Shown here in pieces: positions 49,631 through 49,869 of a stretch of 49,869 bases of DNA. The position numbers and the translations under genes are program-made. The DNA lies in assembly GCA_947306175.1 (NCBI GenBank), contig CAMZFV010000021.1, positions 1 to 49,869 on the forward strand, read 5' to 3'. Source of the DNA: an uncultured Prevotellaceae bacterium (lineage in GTDB: Bacteria > Bacteroidota > Bacteroidia > Bacteroidales > Muribaculaceae). The number at the start of each line of letters is the position of its first letter. Within the stretch, counting starts at the first letter, position 1. The notes under the pieces are model-generated. The model was given only the letters and a program-made list of their open reading frames with translations, searched no databases and was not told the DNA's origin.

Positions 49631-49869
49631 CTATTTCATGAAGCAGTCAGGTAATGTGGGCATGGCGCCGTTTTGGGTGCAAACGTAGGCGCTGACCTCT
49701 ACTGCAAGTTTGTGGGCCTCGTGGATGGGTTTGCCGGCAAGGATAGCAGCACAGAAGGAACCCGTGAAGGAGTCACCGGCGCCAACGGTATCAGCGACCT
49801 CAACCTTGGGCGTGGCCTGGAAGGACATCTCGCCGGGCTTGAACACATAGGAACCGTTGGTGCCACAGG
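49631..49869 (-). CDS. PfkB-family sugar kinase, C-terminal part (cut by window edge)
   Basis: The frame runs off the right edge. The 78 visible residues include CGTNGSYVFKPGE, the catalytic anion-hole motif DTVGAGDSFTGSF, and a helical end (HKLAVEVSAYVCTQNGAMPTLPD). PfkB enzymes phosphorylate fructose, ribose, adenosine or similar, and the fructokinase type fits best by pattern. The catalytic Asp is in GAGD. The substrate-binding N-terminus is not in the window. Confidence 0.92.
   Translation of the reverse strand, partial: CGTNGSYVFKPGEMSFQATPKVEVADTVGAGDSFTGSFCAAILAGKPIHEAHKLAVEVSAYVCTQNGAMPTLPDCFMK

Overview
The window looks like a chromosomal stretch of a gut-type Bacteroidales, perhaps Muribaculaceae or Prevotellaceae. 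The evidence is the recurrent TAnnTTTG −7 promoter boxes, a TonB receptor controlled by a TPP riboswitch, HU-like/SPOR, DUF4301 and Dabb proteins, a secreted protein with a type-IX-like C-terminal tail, a dockerin-tailed repeat protein, and a tmRNA whose tag reads GENNYALAA. The species is not determinable by eye. No rRNA, tRNA, CRISPR array, integrase or transposase was seen.

Layout. 1-2.4 kb: infC (cut by the left edge) behind thrS, minus strand. 2.4-3 kb: a gene-free, repeat-bearing gap. 3-7.2 kb: an M50-type membrane peptidase, a sulfatase-modifying-factor-like lipoprotein and a UPF1/DNA2-type helicase. 7.3-10.4 kb: a thiamine-uptake operon (TPP riboswitch, TonB receptor, PnuT/PnuC transporter). 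10.7-14.8 kb: a C45-like Ntn hydrolase, a YcxB-like protein, a HU-like/SPOR division protein, a family-6-like uracil/hypoxanthine DNA glycosylase and an orphan Wza-like lipoprotein. 15-19.5 kb: clpB, rfbC and a GlmU-like nucleotidyltransferase. 19.6-27 kb: a C69 dipeptidase, a secreted protein with 83-residue repeats, and a carboxylesterase/GH29 fucosidase operon. 27.3-29.7 kb: ftsY and rimO. 29.9-33.2 kb: a large secreted repeat protein with a dockerin tail, and a Dabb protein. 33.3-34.7 kb: rpsF-rpsR-rplI.

Two accessory modules stand out. (1) At 35.0-39.2 kb an AT-rich two-gene minus-strand operon encodes a SIR2-like/TIR fusion followed by a membrane-anchored STAND NTPase. This is the best candidate for an undescribed defence system: a STAND sensor-switch paired with a TIR NADase effector, in which the SIR2-like part appears to have lost its catalytic residues. 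(2) At 44.8-49.4 kb, just behind ssrA, lie an AAA/DUF4143 ATPase and a TOTE-type primase-helicase. They are bracketed by the ssrA 3' end with its terminator and by a diverged copy of that same 3' end and hairpin. This reads as an old island integrated at ssrA.

Between these modules lie a secreted thioredoxin, DUF4301, an Rsh (RelA/SpoT) enzyme whose hydrolase site is destroyed, a DEDDy exonuclease and ssrA. A PfkB sugar kinase is cut by the right edge.

Three dispersed non-coding repeat families run through the window: seven 7-bp-period TAG arrays at six places, three copies of a 22-26 bp palindrome (one read through inside pnuT), and two copies of a hairpin-plus-AT-tail element whose stems differ by compensatory changes. 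Several genes (helicase, HU/SPOR, glycosylase) have the −7 box so close to the ATG that their mRNAs should be leaderless or nearly so.
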